From the NCBI GenBank assembly GCA_903873255.1, contig CAIQNR010000007.1, positions 1 through 34,358 of the forward strand: 34,358 nucleotides of DNA, written 5' to 3'. The DNA is from an uncultured bacterium. GTDB lineage: Bacteria > Babelota > Babeliae > Babelales > CAIQNR01. Shown piece after piece: positions 1 to 8,385 of the stretch (position 1 is the stretch's first letter; each line of letters begins with the position of its first letter). Made by a program: the position numbers and the translations under genes. The notes under the pieces were generated by a model, which ran no database searches, was not told where the DNA came from, and saw nothing but the letters and a program-made list of their open reading frames with translations.

Positions 1-47
1 GCACCACACACCAGTAAACTTGTAAGTACCACTAATCGTTTTTTCAT
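1..47 (-). CDS. Exported protein, N-terminus only (runs off left edge)
   Basis: Only the first 15 codons are in the window. They read MKKRLVVLTSLLVCG: two lysines and an arginine followed by a hydrophobic stretch, typical of a signal peptide. A strong AGGGG ribosome site lies a few bases upstream of the ATG. The Cys at residue 14 is preceded by Leu-Leu-Val, which is a poor lipobox, so a lipoprotein is possible but not supported. The start resembles the MKKRILLV start of the two ankyrin proteins at the other end of the window, and its promoter has the same cytosine tract. Function unknown. Confidence 0.6.
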   Translation of the reverse strand, partial: MKKRLVVLTSLLVCG

Positions 48-84
48 CGCATCCCCTTTTTTTTAAAAACTAAACTTAATTCAA

Positions 85-114
85 AGTTTACATTACATGG
101 GGGGGGTATTTCAA
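85..114 (-). promoter_or_regulatory. Promoter with C8 tract in the -35/-10 spacer
   Basis: Read on the minus strand: TTGAAA (114-109), an 18-nt spacer containing eight consecutive C (106-99), then TAAACT (90-85). The start codon of the left-edge gene lies about 38 nt further on. The layout matches the promoters upstream of the two ankyrin genes, where the tract is 9 and 14 C. Boxes were assigned by eye. Confidence 0.55.
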
Positions 115-182
115 TAATTAATTCATATATAAATATTTAATGCTAAAATAACAAGCACAAATAGGCTGCTACAAAATTTTAT

Positions 183-1253
183 TTATTCTATATCCAAACG
201 ATTCAACTCTTCATCTGCAAGCTGACTGATAACATTGCTATTTAAAACATAATCAACAATATCGCGGTTACTTCTAACAAAAGCCTTTTGAACATCTTCA
301 GGGAATTTATCAAAAAGTTTAGGTAACACTTTAACAAGCTCAACTTGAAATTTAGGTTTAGATGCTTTTATAAGCACATCCTTAAACCTATTCACTGTTA
401 GTTCATCGATAGTTACATAATCTAATAATGCTGGGTTTTTATATAAAAAACTTACTTTTGCTGTTGGTGAAAAATGACCCCACATTTCTGGCGCTTTTTT
501 AAGCGCATTTATTTGAGACTGAGGCGATAATGCTTTAAAATTATCCTCCATAGCTTTTGTGTTGATTTGAAATCTACCTTCAGTATCTCTTACTGATTGT
601 GGAAGCGCTTGAGAAAAGGGCGCTGCTTTAGGCTCTTCAAGAGCTACTACATTATCATATCTATTTCCAGATGCATCTGATTGAGGAAGCTTCTCATTTA
701 CCAATAATTCAACTTGATCTCTGGTACTAGGTAAAGGATTTGATACATCTTTGGATTTACTAGCGAATTTTGAATTTTTTACACGACTTATTTTTTTACC
801 AATATACTTACCAGCATTAATAAAAGGTCGCACTGCACCCTTTGCCGTATCTGCAACAACGCGACCAAAAACTCGTGCGCGGTTTACTTGGGGTTGCCCT
901 TCTTCTGGAATACGATCCTTTGGAATGCTTGTCATAAACTCTAAACTTTTTTTAGAAAATGCGGGAATATCGGAAGCCACTGAATGATTTTCAGGAGCTG
1001 GATGCTTTATGTTTCTTGCAGCATCAATCTTAATCAATCTCTGTGTATGAGCATCTGCTGCAGCTCTTTCCCCCAATGACAACCTGTCCAAATTATATTG
1101 TACATGGGCACCGGCATCTTGAAGCTTATACTTAATTTTTTCTGCTAATGTTGGCGCTCTTTTAGATTGAACAACTTCTAAAATATCTTCTGCTGAATAA
1201 CTTTGGATACTGATACTTGCAGCTACTACCAAACACACTTTTTTTAACATCAT
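183..1253 (-). CDS. Exported protein of unknown function, 356 aa
   Basis: I do not recognise this family. The N-terminus MMLKKVCLVVAASISIQSYS is a signal peptide with probable cleavage after the YSA region. AAGGAG lies 5 nt before the first ATG and 8 nt before the second. Residues 125-160 are basic and glycine-rich. The last 110 residues look like short amphipathic helices (LLDYVTIDEL, VKVLPKLFDKFPEDVQKAF), resembling the helical parts of the 1111-aa ankyrin/J protein, although no clear ankyrin TPL motif is present. No terminator was seen after the stop; the next gene on this strand has its own promoter. Likely a periplasmic or secreted lineage-specific protein. Confidence 0.7.
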   Translation of the reverse strand: MMLKKVCLVVAASISIQSYSAEDILEVVQSKRAPTLAEKIKYKLQDAGAHVQYNLDRLSLGERAAADAHTQRLIKIDAARNIKHPAPENHSVASDIPAFSKKSLEFMTSIPKDRIPEEGQPQVNRARVFGRVVADTAKGAVRPFINAGKYIGKKISRVKNSKFASKSKDVSNPLPSTRDQVELLVNEKLPQSDASGNRYDNVVALEEPKAAPFSQALPQSVRDTEGRFQINTKAMEDNFKALSPQSQINALKKAPEMWGHFSPTAKVSFLYKNPALLDYVTIDELTVNRFKDVLIKASKPKFQVELVKVLPKLFDKFPEDVQKAFVRSNRDIVDYVLNSNVISQLADEELNRLDIE

Positions 1254-1283
1254 ACCAACTCCTTTATTTTACCTTTTGTTATT

Positions 1284-1371
1284 ACGCTTTACCCCTCAAT
1301 ACTATAGTAATATCCGCCTTTCTCGATACATTTTTCAATTCTTTAAAAAGTCTTTAAAAATGTATTGAGAC
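1284..1371. repeat. Dispersed intergenic repeat, composite copy (E)
   Basis: It begins with ACGCTTTACCCCTC, shared with the copy at 11529, and ends in a hairpin with arms TCTCGATACATTTTT (1321-1335) and AAAAATGTATTGAGA (1356-1370), which pair except for one G-T. The arm sequence is the same one found in the copies at 11529, 16547, 20659 and 22039, but here the two ends are joined directly and the body is missing. It lies between two minus-strand genes. Confidence 0.65.
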
Positions 1372-1373
1372 AT

Positions 1374-1401
1374 AAAAAAAGGGTAGTCGAAACTACCCTT
1401 T
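1374..1401 (-). terminator. Rho-independent terminator
   Basis: On the minus strand AAAGGGTAG and CTACCCTTT form a perfect 9-bp stem around a 6-nt loop, followed by a T run. It closes the ftsB-like/sodA/exported-protein operon, 23 nt after the last stop. Confidence 0.85.
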
Positions 1402-1423
1402 AATATTTGTACACTACTATTTT

Positions 1424-1873
1424 TTATGACTTGTTTTGAATCCAATTTGGCTCAAGAGAAATATTTGGGCGTAAAATGCTACTCATTTTAGTATTTTCAT
1501 CATCAGATTCTTGGGTATCTTCATCTGTATTTTCTTTTTTTTCAGCGACATCTGAAGTTGTATCTGCATCTTTTTCTACTGATTCAACTGAAGCACCAGT
1601 TTCTTTAGAGGTAAAAAGATTTTTTAGAGCAGACACAATTTTATGAAAAACTGCAGAAATTGCATCAAAAATTCTTTGTAAAAAACCTTTTGATGATGTA
1701 CCAGAAACTTCATCCATATCTATTGATTCTGGCGTATCTAAAAACATCGGTTGTTGATTTTGTGATTCAAGTCCATATGCAGATGCATCTGGATTTACGG
1801 CTACTGTTGCATCTTCTGCCGCAAAAGAGACTGTTTGCAAGGTAAGCAATGTTACCAATATTTTTTTCTTCAT
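1424..1873 (-). CDS. Small acidic exported protein, 149 aa
   Basis: Not recognised. The signal peptide is MKKKILVTLLTLQTVSFAAE with probable cleavage at FAA-E, and AAAGGA lies upstream of the ATG. Residues 60-90 form a hydrophobic/basic helix (LQRIFDAISAVFHKIVSALK), followed by an acidic, low-complexity tail rich in Asp, Glu, Ser and Thr. The gene follows sodA by 10 nt and precedes a good terminator, so it is the last gene of the ftsB-like/sodA operon. The amphipathic segment could bind membranes, but that is only inference. Confidence 0.7.
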   Translation of the reverse strand: MKKKILVTLLTLQTVSFAAEDATVAVNPDASAYGLESQNQQPMFLDTPESIDMDEVSGTSSKGFLQRIFDAISAVFHKIVSALKNLFTSKETGASVESVEKDADTTSDVAEKKENTDEDTQESDDENTKMSSILRPNISLEPNWIQNKS

Positions 1874-1883
1874 AATTTTTCCT

Positions 1884-2498
1884 TTATTTAATTACATTAA
1901 CATATCGTTCTTCTACTTTTTCCCAGTCAACTACATTCCACCATGCAGCAACATAATCAACTCTACGGTTGAAATATTGAAGGTAATACGCATGCTCCCA
2001 TACGTCAAGCGCAAGAATAGGCGATAACCCCTGAGAAAGTGGGGTATCTTGATTTGCTGTTGACGTTAAAACTAAATGCTGTGTGCTTGGATCAACAGAA
2101 AGCCATACCCAACCGCTTCCAAATCTATCTTTTGCAGATGCCGTAAATATTGCTTTGAATTGATCACATGAATCGAAAAATTGAGTAATATGCTGTGCTG
2201 ATTGGCCTACTGGTTTTCCACCACTCCTATGCGTCATGCTTTCCCAAAAAAAGGTATGATTTTCTACACCTCCACCATGATTTCTCACTGCTGTTCTTAT
2301 ATCTTCCGGAACGGCAGAAAGATCTTGAAGCAATGTAACAAGTGGTTTTTCCTCTAACTCTGGATGTTTCAGTAAGGCTGCATTAAGACCATCTACATAC
2401 GCTTGTTGATGCTTTGCATGGTGAAATTCCATAATTTGCGTTTCGATATAAGGCTCTAATGCGCTGTAACTATAGGGCAATTTTGGTAACGAATACAT
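1884..2498 (-). CDS. sodA: Superoxide dismutase, Mn/Fe family (Mn-type residues)
   Basis: Converts superoxide to hydrogen peroxide and oxygen. The 204-aa length is normal for the family. The four metal ligands are visible: His26 in FHHAKH, His81 in NHTFFW, and Asp165 and His169 in DVWEHAYY. The active-site glutamine falls in TANQD (Gln150), with GGG at 75-77, the arrangement known for manganese enzymes; iron enzymes carry the Gln in the N-terminal half. No signal peptide is seen, so it is probably cytoplasmic. It lies 22 nt after the ftsB-like gene and 10 nt before an exported protein gene. Metal use cannot be settled from sequence alone, and cambialistic enzymes exist. Confidence 0.95.
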   Translation of the reverse strand: MYSLPKLPYSYSALEPYIETQIMEFHHAKHQQAYVDGLNAALLKHPELEEKPLVTLLQDLSAVPEDIRTAVRNHGGGVENHTFFWESMTHRSGGKPVGQSAQHITQFFDSCDQFKAIFTASAKDRFGSGWVWLSVDPSTQHLVLTSTANQDTPLSQGLSPILALDVWEHAYYLQYFNRRVDYVAAWWNVVDWEKVEERYVNVIK

Positions 2499-2520
2499 CT
2501 TTAACTCCTTGTATCATTTA

Positions 2521-2802
2521 TTAATTCAAAACGTATACCTGCTCTTCTGGGCGCGCCATTTGTAAATTTTCTCGTGCAATTTTTTCTTTATAAAAATCAT
2601 TTTTCACCCATTCATCAATCCGCTTTTTAAGAAGTTTAACCTCTTCCTCTTCTTGTGCAATTTTTATCAGTAATGCAGCATGTTCTTTATAAACTGCACG
2701 GACGGCAAAAAAACCTTGAGGCCCACAAATAAATAAAAATCCAACAGTACAAAGCTCTCCAACAAGAAACATTCGTAGTAGCAATTGCTTAGTTATAATC
2801 AT
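2521..2802 (-). CDS. FtsB/DivIC-like septum formation protein
   Basis: A small bitopic protein (93 aa from the chosen start). One membrane segment at about residues 5-30 is followed by a coiled coil rich in Glu, Leu and Lys (EEEEVKLLKKRIDEW), then the ARENLQMARPEEQVYVL ending typical of the FtsB/DivIC family, which helps assemble the divisome with FtsL and FtsQ. The start at 2802 was chosen because AAAGGAG lies 7 nt upstream; a longer reading frame begins 7 codons earlier without a good ribosome site. It is the first gene of an operon with sodA and is divergent from the S41 protease, with about 100 nt shared upstream. The family call rests on architecture and the C-terminal pattern. Confidence 0.75.
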   Translation of the reverse strand: MIITKQLLLRMFLVGELCTVGFLFICGPQGFFAVRAVYKEHAALLIKIAQEEEEVKLLKKRIDEWVKNDFYKEKIARENLQMARPEEQVYVLN

Positions 2803-2902
2803 ATTTTTACTCCTTTTATCCATCAGATCTTCACATCAGTTTTTTAATAAGTGTACGATACATCCCATCAAATGTACCATTATTGCAAAAGGAAAATCAG
2901 TG

Positions 2903-4363
2903 ATGAAAAAAACGTTTATTCTGCTCACCGCTTTATGTGCACCATACATCAATACAAAATCAAAAATACTCAAAACAACTCTCAATAAATCTGAACAAAC
3001 CATTATGAGCATGTCAGGAACCCTCAATGAAGTTATCAATCTTGTTCAATACCGCTATTACAAAGCGCTTGAACCAGACGCTATCACACAAGCGATGGAC
3101 GATACATTGCAGGCATATGTTCATCGCGATCCACACTCTGGCTACTTAAGCCCAAAAGAACTCAATAATTTAACATCCAGCATGAGTGGAGAATTTTATG
3201 GTATCGGCGTTGTGCTACCAGGTGATAAAGAAATTGAAGAAGAAGCTCTTCCATTTATAGAAATTATTCCTGACGGCCCAGGTGATAGAGCTGGCCTTAA
3301 AACAGGCGATAAACTTATAGAAATAGATGGGCATGCAATTAAAGGACTCAAAATTGATGAAGTGATGGCAAAACTTAAAGGCGAAAGAAACACCAAAGTT
3401 AAAATCCGCGTTATGCGAGAAAAATATCCAGATGCACTGGATATAGAAGTAACGCGCGACATTATTAAAGACGAAGTCTCCCTTTCTTTCTATTTGCCAC
3501 AACACAACATCTGCTATCTCTTTTTACCAATTTTTGGTGAAAAATCGGCCAAACATATCGAAGCTCTCCTTAAACATGCACAACAAAAGAAATGTAAGGG
3601 GATTATCATTGATCTGAGAAATAACACTGGCGGACTTTTTGAAGGAGCCATCGACATTGCTTCGCTCTTTCTACCTAAAGGCACCACCGTTGTTGTTACA
3701 AAAAATAGAGATAACAAAATAACTCAAACATGGAAGACCAAAAAACAACCTCTCAAAAATATAGGTTCTATTCCAATCTTTTTTATTGTTAACAATTATA
3801 CCGCTTCTGCTGCAGAAATTCTTGCCGGCACTCTTCGTTTATATGCGCAACAAAACAATAAACTTTCTGTTTTTATTGTTGGTACACAAACATTTGGGAA
3901 AGGATCTGTACAAGAAGTTATTCCACTACGTGAAGGTGGTGCATTACGACTGACAACTTCCCTTTATTTTTTACCACAAAATACCTGTATTCAAGGAAAA
4001 GGAATTGAACCAGATTTTATTATAGAAGATCGCCCGCTTCCAAGTGATACCGTTAAATGGATGACCGACCATTATGGTAGAGAAAGCGCACTAAAAGGAT
4101 CGATCAAACCTGTTACAAACCAAGAAGCTGATAAGAAGAAAAAGAAAGAAAAAGACAAAAATCAAAAGAAGGAAAAAGAATGGAAAGAAAAAAGAAAAGA
4201 ATGGCTTGCAAATAATTATCTTTTCCAAACAACAATAAACTTGATTGATCTTTTATTTACTGCTAAAAAAGCTAACCCAAATATGCTATCATATAGCCAG
4301 CAACAAACGTTTCTTAAAGAAAACTATGTGATCGACAAATCGATTACCTTACAAGAAATTTAA
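2903..4363 (+). CDS. S41 family C-terminal processing protease (Ctp/Prc-like)
   Basis: A periplasmic serine protease with a Ser-Lys dyad that trims the C-termini of exported or membrane proteins. Residue numbers count a possible GTG codon at 2900 as 1. There is a signal-like N-terminus, then a PDZ domain at about 98-175 (GIGVV, AGLKTGDKL), then the S41 core with DLRNNTGG at 238-245, the nucleophile Ser303 in NNYTASAAEI and the general base Lys334 in TFGKGSVQ. The C-terminal third contains a very lysine-rich segment (about 408-440), unusual for the family. The AAGGA site fits either the ATG at 2903 or the GTG at 2900. Two small exported proteins follow after 17 and 34 nt and may be substrates or partners, which is inference. 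Confidence 0.93.
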   Translation: MKKTFILLTALCAPYINTKSKILKTTLNKSEQTIMSMSGTLNEVINLVQYRYYKALEPDAITQAMDDTLQAYVHRDPHSGYLSPKELNNLTSSMSGEFYGIGVVLPGDKEIEEEALPFIEIIPDGPGDRAGLKTGDKLIEIDGHAIKGLKIDEVMAKLKGERNTKVKIRVMREKYPDALDIEVTRDIIKDEVSLSFYLPQHNICYLFLPIFGEKSAKHIEALLKHAQQKKCKGIIIDLRNNTGGLFEGAIDIASLFLPKGTTVVVTKNRDNKITQTWKTKKQPLKNIGSIPIFFIVNNYTASAAEILAGTLRLYAQQNNKLSVFIVGTQTFGKGSVQEVIPLREGGALRLTTSLYFLPQNTCIQGKGIEPDFIIEDRPLPSDTVKWMTDHYGRESALKGSIKPVTNQEADKKKKKEKDKNQKKEKEWKEKRKEWLANNYLFQTTINLIDLLFTAKKANPNMLSYSQQQTFLKENYVIDKSITLQEI

Positions 4364-4380
4364 CCAAAGGATGTATAACT

Positions 4381-4878
4381 ATGAAATTACGATTAATTAT
4401 AACATGCTCTCTGATAATGGTATCACCACTCATGAGTGCCAACAAAATGTTATCTATTTCATTCGATAGATATAAAGGGAATGCACGAACAACTAAGGTT
4501 AATCCTCCAATACCAAAAAAACAGGAACGATTTGTTCACCTAATTTCTGAAACTCCTTCAAAAAAAAGAGCACATTCATTACAGGATCAGCCTCAAATAG
4601 ATTGTTCAAAAAAAATAAAAACGCTACTCAACAAGTCTGCACTTATGATCAAAACACTTGAACAAATAAAAAAAGAAAAACAAGAACAAAAACTTAAAAA
4701 TATGATGGGTATTTATAATAATGAAACATCAGAAGCTCAAGAAATAAACACAACACATCCCCAAACACCTGTGATCGAAAATGAATGGCATGAAAGAAAT
4801 GAAACCTATGAGTTTTTAGATTTTTTAGATAATCTTGAAACTTCAGCAACCTCATTACCTATCAATGTGCACAAGTAA
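4381..4878 (+). CDS. Small exported protein, 165 aa
   Basis: Not recognised. The signal peptide MKLRLIITCSLIMVSPLMSA has probable cleavage after MSA. The mature part is hydrophilic, with a lysine-rich helix around residues 75-110 (IKKEKQEQKLKNMM, probable short coiled coil) and an acidic end (EFLDFLDNLE). AAAGGA lies upstream of the ATG. It starts 17 nt after the S41 protease and is co-oriented with the next gene, so the three probably share one transcript. Confidence 0.65.
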   Translation: MKLRLIITCSLIMVSPLMSANKMLSISFDRYKGNARTTKVNPPIPKKQERFVHLISETPSKKRAHSLQDQPQIDCSKKIKTLLNKSALMIKTLEQIKKEKQEQKLKNMMGIYNNETSEAQEINTTHPQTPVIENEWHERNETYEFLDFLDNLETSATSLPINVHK

Positions 4879-4912
4879 AAATAACTAACTCTAAAAAAAA
4901 GTGGGCCTCGTT

Positions 4913-5236
4913 ATGAAAATACGCATATTCACAACATTCATTATTTTCTGCAACATAGATATTCAAGCAAGTAGTCTTGAAAAAAATCTTCAAAAATGTA
5001 CGTATCCAGACCTTCTACGGATGCAAAAACTACATGGATCCAACTATTTTGATATACGTAACGCAGCAACATATGAACTTGCAAGAAGAAAAAGAGAAGG
5101 ATTGCACGATCCAGAACTCAGAGACAATCTACAACTACAGTCTCTCAGCCAACGCACATTATCATCAGATTCTTCAACTTCTCGCGCATCAACTGTGTCT
5201 GATTGGGATGGAAAATTATATCAATCCATTGAATAG
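4913..5236 (+). CDS. Small exported protein, 107 aa
   Basis: Not recognised. The ATG at 4913 gives MKIRIFTTFIIFCNIDIQAS, a signal peptide; an in-frame GTG four codons upstream is less likely because it would put hydrophilic residues in front of it. The mature part contains LRMQKLHGSNYFDIRNAATY, a helix-turn pattern, then a Ser/Thr-rich tail (SSDSSTSRASTVSD). It is the last gene of the S41 protease operon and is followed 22 nt later by a terminator. Confidence 0.6.
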   Translation: MKIRIFTTFIIFCNIDIQASSLEKNLQKCTYPDLLRMQKLHGSNYFDIRNAATYELARRKREGLHDPELRDNLQLQSLSQRTLSSDSSTSRASTVSDWDGKLYQSIE

Positions 5237-5258
5237 TTACACACGTCCACTAAAAAAT

Positions 5259-5287
5259 TAAGGCCTCTTTACGGGGCCTTTTTTTAT
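5259..5287 (+). terminator. Rho-independent terminator
   Basis: AAGGCCTC and GGGGCCTT pair (two G-T wobbles) around a short TTTAC loop, followed by T7. It closes the S41 protease operon. Confidence 0.85.
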
Positions 5288-5322
5288 ATTTTTAATGTAC
5301 TGCTAGAAAAAATATACTGAAA

Positions 5323-7173
5323 TTAAAGAACCGTTACTGATTTTGCTAAATTACGAGGCTTGTCAATATTACACCCACGAGAAAGTGCAATGTAATAGAC
5401 AAATATTTGTATCACGCCGATAGTTGCAATAACAGAAAGATGCGGTGAAACCATTGGAAAAATAAATACATTATCGGCAAGATCAATCAATTCTTTTTGA
5501 CCTTCAAAAGCTATTGCCAATAATTTACCTTTGCGTGCTTTTACTTCTTGAGCACTGGACAATATTTTTTGATAAATAACAGGATCTGGATGAGAAAATA
5601 AAAAGACAGGAGTTTTATCGTCTACAAGTGCAAGAGGGCCATGCTTAAGTTCCCCTGCTGGATACACCTGAGAAAAAATGTAGGCAATTTCTTTGAGTTT
5701 GAGAGCTGCTTCCATTGCAAGCGGATAGGTAATGTGACGACCTAAGAAAATCGATCTATCAAATTGAGCATAATAAGGAGCAAGTTCATCAATAATTTCA
5801 TGTTTGCATTGCTCAATCATATTTTCAAGAAGCACACCTGCAAGAAGAAGATCTTCTTCTGCTAACAAATATGCAGTTTCAGTAATTTTTTTACGCTCAA
5901 ACGCAACTCTATTTGCAAGCCAATACAACGCGGTCAATTGGGCAGTAAATGCTTTAGTCGAGGCAACTGCAATTTCAGGACCAGCTTGTGTTAACAAAAA
6001 ACCATCACATTCACGAACAAGACTGCTTGATGCAACATTGGTAAGGGCCAAGGTATGTTGATTGTGTTCTTTTAAAAATCGAATTGCTTCAAGTGTATCG
6101 GCAGTTTCACCCGATTGAGAAACAGCTATATACAAAACATCATCTTGAGGGAAAAATCTGCGATATCTAAATTCTGATGCAAGTACTGCTGTGGTAGGAA
6201 TCCCGACAATTTCTTCAAAATAAAATTCTGCTATGCGCCCTGCGTGCCATGAAGTACCGCACGCAACAATAACCACTTTTTTGAGTGAAAGAATTTGTTC
6301 TTTAGTACATCCAATAGAAACCCAGAAATTATCTTGCAATGTCCTAAAAAACCTTACAGATCGTTCAATAACACTTTTTTGTTCGTAAATTTCTTTGAGC
6401 ATATAATGTTCATGGCCATTTTTTTCTACGGCAATCCACTGAGCATCAAGTTGTTTAATAACAAAATCTTGTCGCTCCGCTGCAAAATTATAGAGCTGCA
6501 TGTCATCTTTAGTAACCACTGCAAATGTTTGTTCAGGCATAAAAATTACGCGGTCAATTTTACCTGCAAATGCAAGTACATCTGATGCCACAAACATTTC
6601 CCCATCACCAACGCCGATACATAAAGGAGAGCCTTTTCTGACTGCTATAATGGTATCTGGAAACTCTTGCATAACAGCCATAAAAGCATATGCGCCAACA
6701 AGCTGAGCAACAACACTCGTCATAAGTTGAGGAAGCGTTGCCGTTTTATTTTTTTGGAATTCTGATTCTATAAGATGAGCGATAACTTCGGTATCTGTTT
6801 CTGAATGGAACACATGCCCTTGAGCAATGAGCTCTTTTTTTATTGAGGAATAATTTTCGATAATACCATTGTGAACAATAGAAATTGTTTTATGGCAATC
6901 AAAATGGGGATGCGCATTTTGTTCATTCGCAGCCCCATGAGTCGACCATCGAGTATGGCCAATGCCAACTCGACCATCGATAGGATTTTTATCAAAGAGT
7001 CGTACCAGATTTTTGAGAGCGCCCTCTGCTTTTACATACATAAGCCGATGATTGTGTGCATCAAGACACGCATAGCCAGAAGAATCATATCCTCTGTATT
7101 CTAGCCTTCTCAGACCTTCAAGAACTGCTACACGACTTTTTTGTGCACCAACATAGCCAACGACGCTACACAT
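5323..7173 (-). CDS. glmS: Glutamine-fructose-6-phosphate aminotransferase
   Basis: Makes glucosamine-6-phosphate from fructose-6-phosphate and glutamine, the entry to UDP-GlcNAc for peptidoglycan and LPS. The 616-aa length matches the family. The start at 7173 places the catalytic Cys at position 2 (MCSVVGYVG; most homologues have MCGIVG), which is required for the N-terminal glutaminase; AAAGGGG is correctly spaced upstream. The glutaminase domain covers about 1-220 (RWSTHG, NAHPHFD). Two SIS sugar-isomerase domains follow (CGTSWHAG, SQSGETADT; ELKHGPLAL) and the canonical ending PRNLAKSVTV is intact. It lies 45 nt downstream of rpsI on the same strand, so the two may be cotranscribed. No glmS ribozyme is possible in such a short leader. 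Confidence 0.97.
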   Translation of the reverse strand: MCSVVGYVGAQKSRVAVLEGLRRLEYRGYDSSGYACLDAHNHRLMYVKAEGALKNLVRLFDKNPIDGRVGIGHTRWSTHGAANEQNAHPHFDCHKTISIVHNGIIENYSSIKKELIAQGHVFHSETDTEVIAHLIESEFQKNKTATLPQLMTSVVAQLVGAYAFMAVMQEFPDTIIAVRKGSPLCIGVGDGEMFVASDVLAFAGKIDRVIFMPEQTFAVVTKDDMQLYNFAAERQDFVIKQLDAQWIAVEKNGHEHYMLKEIYEQKSVIERSVRFFRTLQDNFWVSIGCTKEQILSLKKVVIVACGTSWHAGRIAEFYFEEIVGIPTTAVLASEFRYRRFFPQDDVLYIAVSQSGETADTLEAIRFLKEHNQHTLALTNVASSSLVRECDGFLLTQAGPEIAVASTKAFTAQLTALYWLANRVAFERKKITETAYLLAEEDLLLAGVLLENMIEQCKHEIIDELAPYYAQFDRSIFLGRHITYPLAMEAALKLKEIAYIFSQVYPAGELKHGPLALVDDKTPVFLFSHPDPVIYQKILSSAQEVKARKGKLLAIAFEGQKELIDLADNVFIFPMVSPHLSVIATIGVIQIFVYYIALSRGCNIDKPRNLAKSVTVL

Positions 7174-7218
7174 ACTTCCCCTTTGCAAAACAAAAACAAT
7201 GAGAATGAATTCTCGAGA

Positions 7219-7644
7219 TTAACGTTTTACAAATTGGAATTTACGACGAGCTCCAGGTTGACCTGGCTTCTTACGTTCCTTCATTCTGTCATCAACGGTT
7301 AATGCACCATGTTGACGAAGAATAACACGAAACTCTTCATTATCTTTTACCAAAGCGCGTGCGATTCCGAGTTTAACGGCATCAGCTTGAGCGCAAAGAC
7401 CGCCACCATGAACGTTTGCAACAACATCGTAGTTCTTTAATACATCGCACATAAGCAATGATTGAATAGCTATTGTTCTTGTTTCGTCAGTTTGGAAGTA
7501 CTCAGCACAACGGAGTGAATTGATAGCAATTCCGCCTGTACCTTTACGAAGCCACACACGAGCAACCGCTGATTTACGACGACCAACTGCTCCAATTGGT
7601 AATCCAGTTTTTACTGCAGCTTCTTTGGTTTTTACCTTGATCAT
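7219..7644 (-). CDS. rpsI: Small ribosomal subunit protein uS9
   Basis: A 30S component near the decoding site. The 141-aa protein has the typical AVGRRKSAVARVWL start, the VHGGGLCAQADAVKLGIARAL core and the basic tail GARRKFQFVKR that reaches the P-site tRNA. The family usually follows rplM (uL13); here no rplM precedes it and a tRNA-Thr gene with its own terminator lies upstream, so rpsI must have its own promoter or read through. AAGG lies about 10 nt before the ATG. Confidence 0.97.
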   Translation of the reverse strand: MIKVKTKEAAVKTGLPIGAVGRRKSAVARVWLRKGTGGIAINSLRCAEYFQTDETRTIAIQSLLMCDVLKNYDVVANVHGGGLCAQADAVKLGIARALVKDNEEFRVILRQHGALTVDDRMKERKKPGQPGARRKFQFVKR

Positions 7645-7783
7645 AACTTTTTTACCTTATAATGAGCCCAATAGGACCATTCTTGTGAAAATAACGTACT
7701 GCAAGCGTACCAAACAGCACTTAATTGTCAATCTTGCTCAAAATTTTTCTCTTGTTAAAAGCACTTTAGACCCCCACCATCAC

Positions 7784-7808
7784 AAAAACCCCTCAAATTT
7801 ATGGGGGG
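7784..7808 (-). terminator. Probable terminator after tRNA-Thr
   Basis: On the minus strand a run of C (7808-7803) pairs with GGGG (7792-7789) around an AT-rich loop and is followed by TTTTTG. It lies just downstream of the tRNA-Thr 3' end. Confidence 0.55.
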
Positions 7809-7815
7809 CGAAGGC

Positions 7816-7891
<76 letters not shown>

Positions 7892-8007
7892 TTCTAAATA
7901 ATTTTTACCAGCTGCCTGCCTGCCAAAGCTTTATGCATAGAATGGATGAGCGCAGGAGGGCCTTTAATACTACTTAGGATAATCAGCTCAGGCGATAGAG
8001 TCAAAAA

Positions 8008-8385
8008 TCAAAAATCTTTATTTTTTGCAGACTCTTCAGCTTTTTCTTGGCAACTCACACAACGGGATGCGTTAGGAAACGATAATAATCTACGTTCAGA
8101 TATTGGCTGTTCACAATCTAAACAATATCCATACGTTCCCTGATCAATCATTTCAAGCGCTTTCATAATCATTTTATATTCTGCAAGCTCATTATGCTGC
8201 AAAGAACTTTGTAATGTTTCAAAAACTGCTGATGATGCTTGATCGGCTGGATCCTGTGTTTGATCATCATATTTTTCTGATTGCAAACTAGCAAGTTCAT
8301 CTTCAAGATGAAGCTTACGCTCAATCAAAGAACTTTTAATCTTCTGAATATCACGGCTTTTTTCTTTTAGATCCTTCACTCTCAT
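8008..8385 (-). CDS. DksA/TraR-family zinc-finger transcription factor
   Basis: Proteins of this family enter the RNA polymerase secondary channel and tune rRNA and stress promoters, often with ppGpp. The 125-aa protein has an N-terminal coiled coil, the acidic tip DPADQA at 45-50 that matches the functionally important DxxDxA motif of DksA, and a four-cysteine zinc finger (Cys88, Cys91, Cys109, Cys112; GYCLDC and RCVSCQ). The gene overlaps the 3' end of tadA by 35 nt. The ATG at 8385 is only 0-1 nt from the AAGGA site, while a GTG two codons later (8379) has better spacing, so the true start may be there. DksA versus a shorter-family relative cannot be separated without a tree. Confidence 0.9.
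   Translation of the reverse strand: MRVKDLKEKSRDIQKIKSSLIERKLHLEDELASLQSEKYDDQTQDPADQASSAVFETLQSSLQHNELAEYKMIMKALEMIDQGTYGYCLDCEQPISERRLLSFPNASRCVSCQEKAEESAKNKDF

Noticed and set aside
4130-4210. Lysine-rich stretch in the S41 protease as a frameshift artefact
   Set aside because: The frame stays open and continues into a sensible helical C-terminus; A-rich codons explain it.
7170-7220. glmS ribozyme in the glmS leader
   Set aside because: Only 45 nt separate rpsI and glmS, far too short for the roughly 150-nt ribozyme core.
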